64,000 nt of DNA, taken from Pictodentalium vernedei (lineage: Eukaryota; Mollusca; Scaphopoda; Dentaliida; Dentaliidae). The stretch is taken from the NCBI GenBank assembly GCA_031216915.1, contig CM062293.1:155380285-155444284 (forward strand). Direction: 5' to 3'. Both the position numbers and the translations under genes were made by a program. Shown piece by piece: positions 45,199 to 55,386 of the stretch. The first letter of the stretch is position 1. Each line of letters begins with the position of its first letter. The notes under the pieces were generated by a model, which searched no databases, was not told the origin of the DNA, and saw only the letters and a program-made list of their open reading frames with translations.

Positions 45199-45370
45199 CC
45201 GTTTACCCAACATAATGAATGATTTTGGTCAGCATTACATGTAAAAATCACCATTCAGTTTGGGTTTATTTCTTTTAAATTTTTGGTAAAAGAATGTTGC
45301 TTATGACTCTCATTGCAACAAGATTGTAATACTGCGAGTGTCATCCCCGAGCCATGTTAGGTAGACTGTT
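45199..45370. mobile_element. Decayed family-1 MITE
   Basis: Left terminus (ccgtttacccaacataatg, ggtcagcattacatg) and right terminus (catgttaggtagactgttaa) are recognisable. The central palindrome is reduced to gcttatgactctcattgcaac with a deletion after it. Confidence 0.5.
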
Positions 45371-45373
45371 AAC

Positions 45374-45600
45374 ATTTATTTATTTATTATTTTGTGTTTA
45401 AGGTCATTTTCAGCATCTTTGTCTATCGCATGACTGCAACATAGGGATGAAGTCAAGTTAACCAATTGTTTATACCCATACTGGTCACTTCAAATGACTT
45501 CCACCCCAGGCGTTGGTTCCAGGTTCTATTTTATCAGTAAAGTAGAACATATTTGTTGCAGTAAATAAGATCTGCTCCTTTTCCTGGGTTGTCCACAGGG
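45374..45600 (-). mobile_element. SINE, family B
   Basis: atttatttatttattat tail, gtgtttaaggtcattttcag, gactgcaacatagggatgaag, acttccaccccaggcg, ggttctattttatcagtaaa, gcagtaaataaga and tcctgggttgtccacaggga, in the order of the 21722 copy. Confidence 0.6.
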
Positions 45601-46188
45601 AAGATGGTTAAAATGAATGTTTTTCCAAATTCCGTTTAGAGGATGGTACCACTGTTTTCCCAAAGTACAAAAAAGTTCATGTTTCCTTCGATTCAACAAC
45701 CTTATTCAAGTATTGTGTCATAAATCATGCTTTTGGAAGAAAAAACTTAACAAAATTTGTGTGAACATTTTTTTACGTTGAGTACAACAATAGACACACA
45801 TATGACCAATTTGCTAAAAAGATTGAAAAACACCTAAAGGAGGTTTCATGGCATTGTTGCTTATGTGGAGAAGGAAGCAATTATCATCTAAAAAGTCTTG
45901 TAGAGAGAGAAAGAAAGAGATAAAAATCTTTGTCCCTGTATCAGTATGCATCGCATCTTCTGATTGGTCAACATGACTGAAACAAATAGCCATGGTATCG
46001 GCTATCTTCAAACATGCAGGTGATAGGAGCATGCACTGTTGTTCCCTGTTTGTCACTCGAGAAACATCCAGGTGATAAAAATAACCTTTGACACTGACTG
46101 GGTCACATCGATTGCAGAAACTCCTATTAGAACTGTTAAGTTATATCCAACTTATTGTCGTATTGTTTTGAATACTAATACAAATTAA
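45601..46188. other. No gene recognised
   Basis: Single-copy-looking AT-rich sequence. An 80-codon minus ORF (45814-46056) has no recognised motif and no supporting context. Confidence 0.4.
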
Positions 46189-48126
46189 ACTAGAACTATC
46201 ACTGAAGGTGATTAATACCCCCGCTTTGGGTTTCTAGAGGAATGCACTTCTGATCATGTAGGCGAAGGCCATAAGGAAATGTATACATGAAGATCATTTT
46301 TTGTTGTTGAAATTTGTATTTGCATGTGGCCTTCCACAGAACAGCACTGAATACTTAAAAGAGCCCATACATATATGGTTTACATTTGGAAAAACACATT
46401 TACAATGTGCAACATGTATTCAAAATCGGTTCATTAATGTAGGAGTTGCACACATAAGAATCCCATTTGAAAACCCATAATAAATCCAAGTTAAAGGGAG
46501 ATAACCTAGTTAAAATTGTCGCAGATCAAAAATTTGGGAATATGCGTATGTTCACTTAGTTGTGATAATGTTTGAAAGGTTTCGTCAAAATTGATTGATA
46601 AATGTAGGAGGAGTTGCACGCACAAGAATTTCATGTAGAAACCCATAATAAATCTAAGTTAAAGGGAGATAACCTAGTTAAAATTGCCACAGCTCAAAAA
46701 TTTTGGAATATGCGCATGTTTACTTAGTAGTGATGATGTCTGTAAACTTTTGTCCAAATTGATTGATAAATGTAGGAGTTGCGCACACAAGAATTTCATG
46801 CAGAAACCCATATTAAATCAAAGTTCAAGAGAGATAACCTGGTTAAAATTGTCGCAGATCAAAAAGTTTGGAATATGCACATGTTCACTTAGTAGAGATG
46901 ATGTTTGAAAGGTTTCATCAAAATCGGTTCATTGATGTAGGAGGAGTTGCGCACACAAGAATTTGTTGGAACGGAAAGACATAATAAATCTAAGTCAAAG
47001 GGAGATAACCTGGTTAAAATTGTCGCAGATCAAAAATCTTGGAATATGCGCATGTTCACTTAGTAGTGATGATGTCTGAAAAGTTTTGTCCAAATTGATT
47101 GATAAATGTAGGAGGAGTTGCGCGCACAAGAATTTCATGTAGAAACCCATAATAAATCTAAGTTAAAGGGAGATAACCTAGTTAAAATTGCCACAGCTCA
47201 AAAATTTTGGAATATGCGCATGTTCACTTAGTAGTGATATGTCTGTAAACTTTCGTCCAAATTGATTGATAAATGTAGGAGGAGTTGCGCACACAAGAAT
47301 TTCATGCAGAAACCCATATTAAATCAAAGTTCAAGAGAGATAACCTGGTTAAAATTGTCGCAGATCAAAAAGTTTGGAATATGCACATGTTCACTTAGTA
47401 GAGATGATGTTTGAAAGGTTTCATCAAAATCGGTTCATTAATGTAGAAGGAGTTGCGCACACAAGAATTTGTTGGAACGGAAAGACATAATAAATCTAAG
47501 TCAAAGGGAGATAACCTGGTTAAAATTGTCGCAGATCAAAAATCTTGGAATATGCGCATGTTCACTTAGTAGTGATGATGTCTGAAAAGTTTTGTCCAAA
47601 TTGATTGATAAATGTAGGAGGAGTTGCGCACACAAGAATTTCATGTAGAAACCCATATTAAATCAAAGTTCAAGAGAGATAACCTGGTTAAAATTGTCGC
47701 AGATTAAAAAGTTTGGAATATGCACATGCTCACTTAGTAGAGATGATGTTTGAAAGGTTTCATCAAAATCGGTTCATTAATGTAGGAGGAGTTGCGCACA
47801 CAAGAATTTGTTCGGATGGAAAGACACAATAAATCTAAGTCAAAGGGAGAAAACCTGGTTAAAATTGTCGCAGATCAAAAATCTTGGAATATGCGCATGT
47901 TCACTTAGTAGTGATGATGTCTGAAAAGTTTTGTCCAAATTGATTGATAAATGTAGGAGGAGTTGCGCACACAAGAATTTCATGTCCGGAAAGACGTACG
48001 GACAGACGTACGGACGGATGGACAGACGGACGGACGGACGGACGGATGGACGGACGGATGGACGGACGTACGGACGTACAGGGCGATTCCTATATAGCCC
48101 CCACTTCTTTGAAGCGGGGGTATAAA
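46189..48126. mobile_element. Hairpin-terminated array element, family TACCCCCGCTT, complete copy
   Basis: Left end ACTAGA (46189), hairpin atcactgaaggtgat (46198-46212), then tacccccgctt (46216-46226). About nine units of ~165-172 bp follow. The right end is a long GGAC/GGAT run (about 47990-48075), then gcgattcctatatagc, a hairpin (tatagcccccacttc / gaagcgggggtata) and AAAA. The TIR is the exact inverse between the two ends. Unit phrases: 'aatatgcgcatgttcactta', 'ttgattgataaatgtagga', 'ggagttgcgcacacaagaat', 'gggagataacct.gttaaaa'. No conserved ORF. Confidence 0.8.
46530..47985. repeat. ~168-bp array with three-unit (~508-bp) higher-order repeat
   Basis: The aatatgc.catgttcac phrase occurs near 46540, 46707, 46871, 47043, 47213, 47377, 47550, 47717 and 47887. 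Units A, B and C differ in fixed ways: A has 'gtctgtaaactttygtcc' with 'catgcagaaac', B has 'agagatgatgtttgaaaggt' with 'ttgttggaacgga', and C has 'gtctgaaaagttttgtcc'. The order A-B-C repeats at a spacing of about 508 bp, then B-C again. Confidence 0.75.
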
Positions 48127-48294
48127 AACATCATTGCAGCCCTATGAGTGGAAGCACTTGTTGGCTGTCGTATTCGATGAGAACTGAACAGATTGAATCG
48201 GGTTCGCAAATATACTTTTGCGCTTTGCGGGGTGAGAACATCAAGGGGAGCAACTCATCTGTTTATCTTCGATATCGCTTGAGCAGAATATAAA

Positions 48295-48492
48295 ATGTCA
48301 ATCTCTCGCTTCGCTTGTCACTCCGATGGAGACATCGTTTGCAAATGGATTGAACTCACGCCTAAATCCACCGTCAAATCAAATAATACTGCTGCCTGGC
48401 TTTTTAGAGAGTATTTGTCAGAGAAAGGCTTTGATACTGAATTTGAATCGGTTTTAAAACTTCACCAAAGTGAAAAACTTCTCCATGTGTGA
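48295..48492 (+). CDS. Possible exon or gene fragment, 65 codons (weak resemblance to recombinase-like N-terminal domain)
   Basis: ATG at 48295 follows an ataaaATGTCA context and the ORF ends in TGA. Composition is protein-like rather than repeat-like. The block AAWLFREYLSEKGFDTEFES followed by KLHQSEKLL resembles, to my eye, the N-terminal helical region of DUF3504/Crypton-like tyrosine recombinase relatives abundant in molluscs ('W...YL.EKg.d'). This is a weak resemblance with no catalytic residues, and no continuation was found downstream. It could be a first exon, a decayed transposon fragment, or chance. Confidence 0.28.
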   Translation: MSISRFACHSDGDIVCKWIELTPKSTVKSNNTAAWLFREYLSEKGFDTEFESVLKLHQSEKLLHV

Positions 48493-48677
48493 CCTGGTTT
48501 ATAAACAATTCAGAAATAGACTCCGTCTATTTATAGTTTTTCTGTGACGTTTGTTTTGCTGTTTGGTTCAAAACCTGAGGTTCAGTATGGGGTTTAAACT
48601 TCATCGCCCGAGTCTTAATGTGGGATCATATTTTACATATCGGCATTATTTCTGTGTTAGGAGGCAGGACAAAATTG

Positions 48678-48826
48678 TTATCTCCGGCAACATCCTGGGT
48701 ACATGGAGATTAAATACCTGGATGTGTCCTTTTCAACCATTCGGCTTGCACCTCATGGTTGAAAACCAACATCCAGGTATTAAATCTCCATGTACCCTGG
48801 ATGTTGCCCGAGATAACTTATAGTAA
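48678..48826. repeat. Long near-perfect hairpin (arms ~65 bp, loop ~14 nt)
   Basis: The left arm gttatctccggcaacatcc...tttcaaccat pairs with the right arm atggttgaaaacc...gttgcccgagataac. The loop is tcggcttgcacctc. Mismatches are few and bulge-like (ctggatgtgtcc / ccaacatccag). It is not part of any MITE or array family recognised here. It could be a small fold-back element or a transcribed hairpin. Confidence 0.8.
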
Positions 48827-49420
48827 CTGTAGTCATCTGTACCTCCAAAGCTGACAAGAGGTATGATATTGGCACAGAATTTTATACAATTATGGACTTC
48901 TGTGGTGTTGAATATGATGTGATATGACTGTGCATGCATGTCGATTGAAATAGAACTAGAGAGGGGGTTTCCAAAAGCTATATTTAGAAAGTTGATATTC
49001 GCTGGAAAACCGGTGTACAAAGATTTTGAGTACCAGTCAATAGAAATGTGGTTATTTATAAAGAATATAATGAAGTATGTTGCAGTAATAGCTCCTGCCA
49101 TTATGTTGAACATAAATTTATTAACCAGGAAAATAGCTTTAATGACTGAGTGCTGGAAGCCCATATTTGGGCAACACTCTGAAGTACAAGTATCATATTT
49201 TGATTTGTTAATGTGTATTCACAGTATCTTTGAAATAAAATTATTTATAGTCTCTGTGACTTTGCCTTTACCCAATTCATAAGAGAGTGCCTATAGACTT
49301 TCTTCCAAATGTTGTAACAAGACAAATACATGTCAACAAAATTTTACATTCAAAAGTGTTTTAGCACTCCACCAGTTAAAACACAACATCTAATCTTTGT
49401 ATTATAGGAAACAATAGGAA
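48827..49420. other. No gene recognised
   Basis: AT-rich. Overlapping ORFs on both strands (plus 48938-49282, minus 48733-49164) share the same DNA. Neither has a recognisable domain, and the minus one runs into the hairpin. Confidence 0.35.
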
Positions 49421-49512
49421 ACTAGAGGTTCAAGTGAACCTAAAATGCTCACCTGGCTCAAGTTGTCAAAAAAGATGAGATGGGTTCTTGCTGCGGATGC
49501 AAGTCAGGTGGT

Positions 49513-49769
49513 ATTTAACCCTTTACCCAAAGTAACGGTCAAAACTGGCCAACGCTATTCTCAAAAGTCTCTAATTAAATTTTAATTACTTTTTCATTTT
49601 TTGTCTCAAAAACATAAGTTATGGCCCCTCATTGGAATGAGCTCATTGAGCTCGTTCCAACGAGGGGTCGTAACCTATGTTTTTGAGACAAAAAATGAAA
49701 AAAATTAGTTATTCAAGAATTTTGTTTGCAAGTGTCGTCTGCTTTTCATGTTAGGTAAAGGGTTAAGAC
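49513..49769. mobile_element. Palindromic MITE, family 1
   Basis: TTAAccctttacccaaag ... ttaggtaaagggTTAA with the central attggaatgagctcattgag / ctcgttccaacgagg palindrome. TTAA flanks are intact. It is inserted near the left end of the array element. Confidence 0.8.
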
Positions 49770-49837
49770 TTGACTGAGAGGATCTGCAAAAACATATCTT
49801 CATCGTTCACAAGAAAGAGAGTAACTTGGCACTTTGG

Positions 49838-50131
49838 GTGTGTGGTGGCTCAGTGTTTACAACATTGAACTTCAAACCAATGCACTTCATCACGATTGCT
49901 CATGTTAGGGCACAGTGGTGATGTATACTAAGACGTACTGCACATTGATGATGCACTTGTCTTCAACCAATGCTAACCCTGCTTGCATGGAGTTAGTACA
50001 TCTGAGAGTCTGACAGTTGCTCACCATTGCTCAGTGCTTCTCTCTGGATACTCCATCTCCCTCCACCTGTAAAACTGTCTGGCACAAGGTAACCCTGGCT
50101 GTTAAAAGTATTGATAAATCCCAATAAATAA
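49838..50131 (+). mobile_element. tRNA-derived SINE, family A, plus orientation
   Basis: The head has a recognisable gtgtggtggctcagtg (A-box region) but an eroded B box. The body follows the family A order: gatgtatactaagacgtact, gcacttgtcttcaaccaatg, ctaaccctgcttgc, gacagttgctcaccattg, ctccctccacctgtaaaact. The tail is caataaataaac at 50122-50133. The 3' 'gattagccattg' section is deleted. Confidence 0.65.
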
Positions 50132-51187
50132 ACAAGAGGCCCCAAGGGGCCTTAATCGCTCGCTCACCTGCCAAAGTGGTTCAAAGAAGTATTTGGGGTC
50201 ACTTTCAGTTAGACATGGTTCATCAACACTACAAAGGAATGAAGTCATGAGAGGCAAATTTTATGGAAAAACACTAAGGAATGGATTTGAACAAACCTGA
50301 ACCTAATATGCCCCCCTGCCACCCCCCCCCCCCCCCCCACCCCCATGCTCCACCAGCAACTCAAATTGAACAAACTTGAATCTGATCCCCCTTGAGATGT
50401 CATATACTAAATATGAAAAAATTCTGACTGGTGGATCTGAAGAAAAAAAAATTTTTTTTAAAGATTTCCTCATTGTGCACTAAGTTAAAATTTGGGCTCA
50501 AATAGGGAGCCAAAATATTAACCCAATTTGAACAAACTTGAATCTGATCCTCCTAGAGATGTCGTATACCAAATATGAAAAGATTCTGACTGGTGGATCT
50601 GAAGAAGATTTTTAAAGAAATTTCCTCAAATTGCACCAAGTTAAACTTTGGGCTCCAATGGAGAGCCCAAATTCTAACTCAGGGACGCGATTTGAACAAA
50701 CTTGAATCTGCCCCCCTAGAGATGTTGTATACCAAATATCAAAAGATTTCAACTGGTGGATCTGAAGAAGAATATTTTTAAAGAATATTCCACATATTGC
50801 ACTAAGTTAAAATTCGGGCTCCAATAAAGAGCCCAAACCTTAACCCAGGGACTCGATTTGTACAAACTTGAATCTGACCCCCTAGAGATGTATAACAAAT
50901 ATGAAAAGATTCTGACTGGAGGATCTGAAGAAGATTTTTTTTAATTTTCTAAAAAATGTATGGGTGCTATCAGAGTTATGCTCCTTGTGGTGCCCCTTGT
51001 GGTGCGGCAAGTTTATTTGAACAAACCTGAATTGACATATGATAAGGAACATGCGCACCAAATTTAGTTCAATTTGGTCCAGTAGTTTGTGAGGAGAAGT
51101 CAATAATGTAAAGTTCACGACAGACGATGACCGACGACGACGGACAGCAAGTGATAAGTTAAGCTCCCTTCAGTGAGCTAATAAATA
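50132..51187. mobile_element. Hairpin-terminated array element, family GCTCACCTG, ~1.06 kb
   Basis: Left end ACAAGAGG (50132) with hairpin aggccccaaggggcct and gctcacctg (50162-50170). The units are the same ~165-bp type as 27.8-29.3 kb (gattctgactggtggatctg, gatttgaacaaacttgaatc). The right end has gacgacggacagcaagtg, aagctcccttcagtgagc and TAATAAATA. A run of about 18 C lies at 50321-50338. It starts directly after a SINE AATAAATAA tail. Confidence 0.65.
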
Positions 51188-53381
51188 ACTTTGCACTTGC
51201 ACTAAAACGGTGCTAAAATGGGCATCCCCATATATAAATGTGGTACCCATGACACCGTCATTAAAATCCCTTCGGTGAATTCAGTTTTAATGGCCCTAAG
51301 AAAGCTTCATACCAGATAACAAATCTCCACTTCATACAGCTTTGGAAAAATTGGTATTTGAATATTTTCCTATTTTTAGCCCCTGGTGTGACCTTGGGGT
51401 TTCAAATAAATTTTTCACACATGAATTGAGTGCTTATTAACCTAATTAATTCTTCATACTATTTTTGGTTCACATCAATGCATTGTTTCTGAACATAGAA
51501 ATTTGGATGTAGCCTAAAATGGGCATCCTCCTGCAGTGAGCTGAAATGTCTACCTATAAATTTCCCTTTAACAAGCTTGAAGCTTGAATCTTTATCACCA
51601 AAGAAAGTTCCAAACCGGATATCAAAGCATTCTTGCTAGTGGTTTGTGTGATTTTTAAAGCATTTTAGACTTTTGGGCACAATCTCATCCCCAAAAGGAG
51701 TAGCAACTCTTTCAGAGAAAAAAACTTCAAAGCTTTACTCCACCAAGAAGCTGGGAGGCATGTTTGTTTATATTAGACAGGTTTTGAAAATATAATAACT
51801 TGGCATTTTCCCATTACCAATACTGTAAAAATGGGCATATCCCCATGACAAATCCAACAGCAATTTTCTGCTTCATCCCAGTCTAAAGGTTCCAAGGGAG
51901 CCTTATACCAAATAACAATAGTCTGGTCCATGCAGTTTTTGAAATATTGGCATTTGAATTTTTTTCTATTTTTTAGCTATGGGGTTCCCACAGGGCTGCC
52001 GAAAAAATATTTCAGCCATAAATGAGGTACTCATGACTTAGTTATATTATATGAAAAATATAGTTCAAACCAGACCATTGTTTCTGGAAATAAAAATGTT
52101 AGGTGGAACCCAAAATGGGCATCCTACGTCGAGGAGCCTAAATATTGACCTCCTAAGTTCTTTTGAACAAATTTGAATCTGTATTACTAAAGGAAGGAGC
52201 CTAAATATTGAACTCCTAAGTTCTTTTGAACAAATTTGAATCTGTATTACTAAAGGAAGTTTTATACCAAAAATCTAAGCATTCATGGAAGAGGTTTATG
52301 AGAATATGATTTTTAAAGCATTTGTTGTTTTTGAGCATTAACCCCACTCCAAGAGGAATAGCTACTTTAAAGGAAGAAAACATGAAAGAGTATACTCCAC
52401 CAAGATGCTTTGTACCAAGTCAGGTTAGATTTGGTGCAATGGTTCTACAGATAAACACCTAGTCGATGGAGCACAAGAAAGACGATGATTCAGAATTTTC
52501 CCTTTACCAACAGTGTTAAAATAGGCATCCCGATACAGCACCCCATGACAAAACTGATATTAATTTTTTGATCCAACTGATTCCACTGGTTCCAGGGAAG
52601 TTTCAAACCAAAGAATATTGTCATCTGTGCAGTTTTGTAAATATGGGCGTTTGAATTTCTTTCTATTTTTAGCTCCTGGGATTCCCACAGGAAATTAAGT
52701 ACTCAAGACCCAATTAAACTACATAACAAATCTGGCTTAAATCAAACCATCAGATCTGGAAATAGAAATTTTGGGTGAAGCCCAAAATGGGCATCCTCCC
52801 ACAGGGAGCCAAAATATTGACCCTCCTTTGAACAAACTTGAATCGGCATCACTAAAGGAAGTTCCAAGGCAGAAATCTATTCATTATTATGTGTGGTTTA
52901 CGAGAAAATGATTTTTAAAGCATTTTAGACATTTGGAGCATTTACACCACTTCAAAGGCAGCAACTTTGGGAGAAAAACCCAAAAGAGTATACTCCACCA
53001 AGAGGCTTTGTACCAAATGAGTTTAGATTTGACCCAAAGGTTTGGAGATGAATGTTTAGTTGATAGAGCACAAGAAAGATGATGACTCAGCATTTTCCCA
53101 TTGCCAACAGTGTTAAAATGGGCACCCCATAACAAAACCGATATCAACATTTTTGATCCATCTGATTCCACTGGTCCTAAGGAAACTTCACACCAAAAAC
53201 AATATTCTGGTCTGTGCAGTTTTTAAAATATGAGCATTTAAATTTTGTTCATTTTTAAATCTAGGGTTCCCAAAGGGCTGCAAAAAACAAATTTCTAGGC
53301 ATAAATGAAGTACTTGGGGCAAAATTATACTACATGCTAAATTTGATTCAAATCAGCCCATGAGTTCTTGAAACAGAAACT

Positions 53382-53384
<3 letters not shown>

Positions 53385-53424
<40 letters not shown>

Positions 53425-53474
53425 TTGGTGTTTAAGGTCACATATTTCTGCACAACGGCTAATCATGACCACAA
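53385..53474 (-). mobile_element. Truncated SINE tail with target-site duplication
   Basis: A long (TTTA)n tail plus about 50 bp (ggtgtttaaggtcacatatt, ggctaatcatgaccac). Flanked by acagaaactt on both sides (left about 53374-53383, right about 53473-53482). Another 5'-truncated copy inserted independently of the tRNA head. Confidence 0.68.
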
Positions 53475-53886
53475 CAGAAACTTTTGATGGATCCCAAAAT
53501 GGGCATGCTATCACAGAGAGCCCAAACATTAGCCTACAAACTTGCCTTGAACAAACATCAATCTCCACCACCAAAGGAAGTTCCATACCAAATATCAAAG
53601 CATTCTCTCTGGTGATTCATGTGGAGATTTTTAAAAGATTTTTAAGCTTTTTGTATATCAACCCCGGCCCAAAGATGGGAGCAGCTTCATTTGAACAAAG
53701 AACAAAGGGTATACATCAAAGATGATCTGTGCCATAATGTTTGAATTTGGAACAGTGGTTTTGAAGAAGAAGACAAGTTTCAAAAGTTAACAAATGCCGA
53801 ATGGTCAAGAGATGACTGATGATGGTTGCTGGACACCCTGTCATGCCAATAACTCCCACTGACTTTCAGTCAGGTGAGTTAATAAG

Positions 53887-54542
53887 TAGAGTGATGTCAC
53901 GCATGCAGCCGACTGTCCCAGCAATGGCAATGCTTAGACACAAAATAGTCTGAGCAATTTTTTGTTAACCATTTACCTAACGAATCTGCCATATCTACAC
54001 ACGTGATAAAAGGGGGGGGGGGGGGGAGGGGGCATTGGGATATAGGAGCCAATTTTTTTTTTGCATATAATACCTCCCCATCCTTCAGAATACATTTTGG
54101 GAATAATTGCCTAAATGACACAGGGCTGGGGGTGGTGGGGTTATAGCAGTCAATTTTGTTTGTTTGCATGTAATAACTCATATTCAAAGTTGGGCTGTAT
54201 TACTAGCTGGAAAATACACATATCAACTTTGGTTGAAATCATATAATCCACAAAAAGGGTTAAATATTTCCTACAACCAATAAAAGAAATCATTGATGTA
54301 AATACAATCATTAAGTTGTATTGACTATGCAAGAATTAAAGTAAGAAAGTATGTGGCAAAGCCTAATTTACAATACAAAGAAACTGAGTCTGCAAAAATG
54401 TTTAAAAAGGGTTAAAATCCTGCCAATATTAATGAAAATCACTGTAGAAAGCTTCAGTAGACAGTATAGACATTGTCCCAAATGAGAACAGTGACATTCA
54501 AGTAAAGTGTTTGAAGAATAAAAGGTGTAACTCTATAAACTA
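53887..54542. repeat. Local duplication, copy 1
   Basis: Starts gagtgatgtcacgcatgcag and ends near ctctataaacta. The blocks caatggcaatgcttagaca, ttttgggaataattgcctaa, gggttaaatatttcc and gtaagaaagtatgtggcaaa reappear in the same order in copy 2 (54543-55386 continued at 57906-58190). A G-rich run lies at 54012-54030. Noncoding. Confidence 0.7.
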
Positions 54543-54604
54543 GAGTGATGTCAAGCATGCAGCCCGACTGTCCCAGCAATGGCAATGCTTAGACACAAAA
54601 TAGT

Positions 54605-55240
54605 CAGAGTCATTTTTTGTTAACCGTTAACCTAACAAATCTGCCATATCTGCCCTAGTGATATACAAAATTTGTTATCCAAATTTTATTTTTTCATTTC
54701 TCTACTTCAAAACATACCTCATGACCTATTAATGGAACAAACTTGATGAGCTTGTTCCAATAAGGACGAATTATTTATTTATTTATTGATGTTTAAGGTC
54801 ATATATTTATGCACAATGGCTAATCATGACCGTGACAGTTTTACGGGTGGAGGAAGCTGGAGTACCCGGAGAGAACCACCGAGCAACGACGAGCAGCTGC
54901 CAGCTCCCCAACATCGTAACTCCGCACTGCAGCACAGGCAGGGTTAGATTGGTTGAAGACATGCGTACCATCGACGTGCAGTATGCCTTAGTACACGGCG
55001 TCATCGTGCCCCCATGCGGGCAATGGAGATGAAGTGTCTTGCCCAAGGACACAACGCGGTTGCCGCAGGTGGGATTCGAACTGAGGACCTCTCGGCTTGC
55101 AGCCTGCACCTCTACCTACTGAGCCATCGCGCTCCCATAAGGACGAATAAGCCATGGTTAGAAGTAAAAAATGAAAAAATCTGATGTTTCAGAAAAATAA
55201 TTTGTACTGTTGGCTTTAACTTGTGTTAGGTAAAGGATTA
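54605..55240. mobile_element. Family-1 MITE relative interrupted by a SINE
   Basis: Left terminus ttaacctaacaaatctgcc, centre aacaaacttgatgagcttg / ttccaataaggac, right terminus gtgttaggtaaaggattaa. The termini differ from the main subfamily ('aatctgccatatctgccc' instead of 'taacggccaaaaccggcc') and resemble the 59625 copy. Confidence 0.6.
54772..55136 (-). mobile_element. tRNA-derived SINE, family A, full length with 12-bp target-site duplication
   Basis: On the minus strand the head reads gggagcgcgatggctcagta (A box) with ggtcctcagttcgaatccc (B box) 35-45 nt on. A body of about 250 bp follows and ends ggtcatgattagccattgtg, accttaaacatcaat and an AATAAATAAAT tail. The duplication ataaggacgaat occurs at 54760-54771 and 55137-55148. 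It is the best-preserved copy and defines the family. ORFs on both strands here are spurious. Confidence 0.9.
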
Positions 55241-55386
55241 AAGATGCAGTACATAAAGCAATGTTGGGCAAAAGGAGTCAATTTTCTTTTTTGCATGTAA
55301 TAACTCCCAATCCTTCAAAATGCATTTTGGGAATAATTGCCTAAGTGACACGTTTGTGTATGTGCGTGTGGGGGAAAAGAGAAAAA

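Larger units (their letters stand above)
49421..53886. mobile_element. Hairpin-terminated array element, family GCTCACCTG/CAGGTGAG, with nested insertions
   Basis: Left end ACTAGAGG (49421), hairpin ggttcaagtgaacc (49427-49440), gctcacctg (49447-49455). Right end: hairpin actcccactgac / gtcaggtgagtt, then AATAA (about 53855-53886). Between them lie a MITE (49513-49769), a SINE (49838-50132), another array element (50132-51187), a truncated SINE (53385-53474), and four diverged units of ~620-750 bp from 51.2 kb on (ctatttttagc.cctg, ccaaaatgggcatcctcc, gattgtaaagcattt-type blocks). Pairing these two outer ends is inference from order and matching motifs. Confidence 0.55.
54543..55386. repeat. 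Local duplication, copy 2 (left part), carrying a MITE and a SINE
   Basis: Starts gagtgatgtcaagcatgcag. A family-1 MITE (54605-55240) lies within it and is in turn interrupted by a SINE. The copy resumes with ttttgggaataattgcctaa at about 55326 and stops at gagaaaaa before the array element at 55387. Confidence 0.7.

Noticed and set aside
47931-48147. DRRTDG/GRTDG repeat peptides
   Set aside because: Translation of the GGAC run at the end of an array element; noncoding.
48733-49164. 143-codon minus ORF
   Set aside because: It overlaps an ORF on the other strand, includes one arm of the hairpin at 48678-48826, and has no recognisable domain or splice context.
54826-55109. tRNA-like A and B boxes read as a tRNA gene
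   Set aside because: The sequence continues into a SINE body and tail with target-site duplications, and the cloverleaf is imperfect. It is a SINE head, not a tRNA gene.
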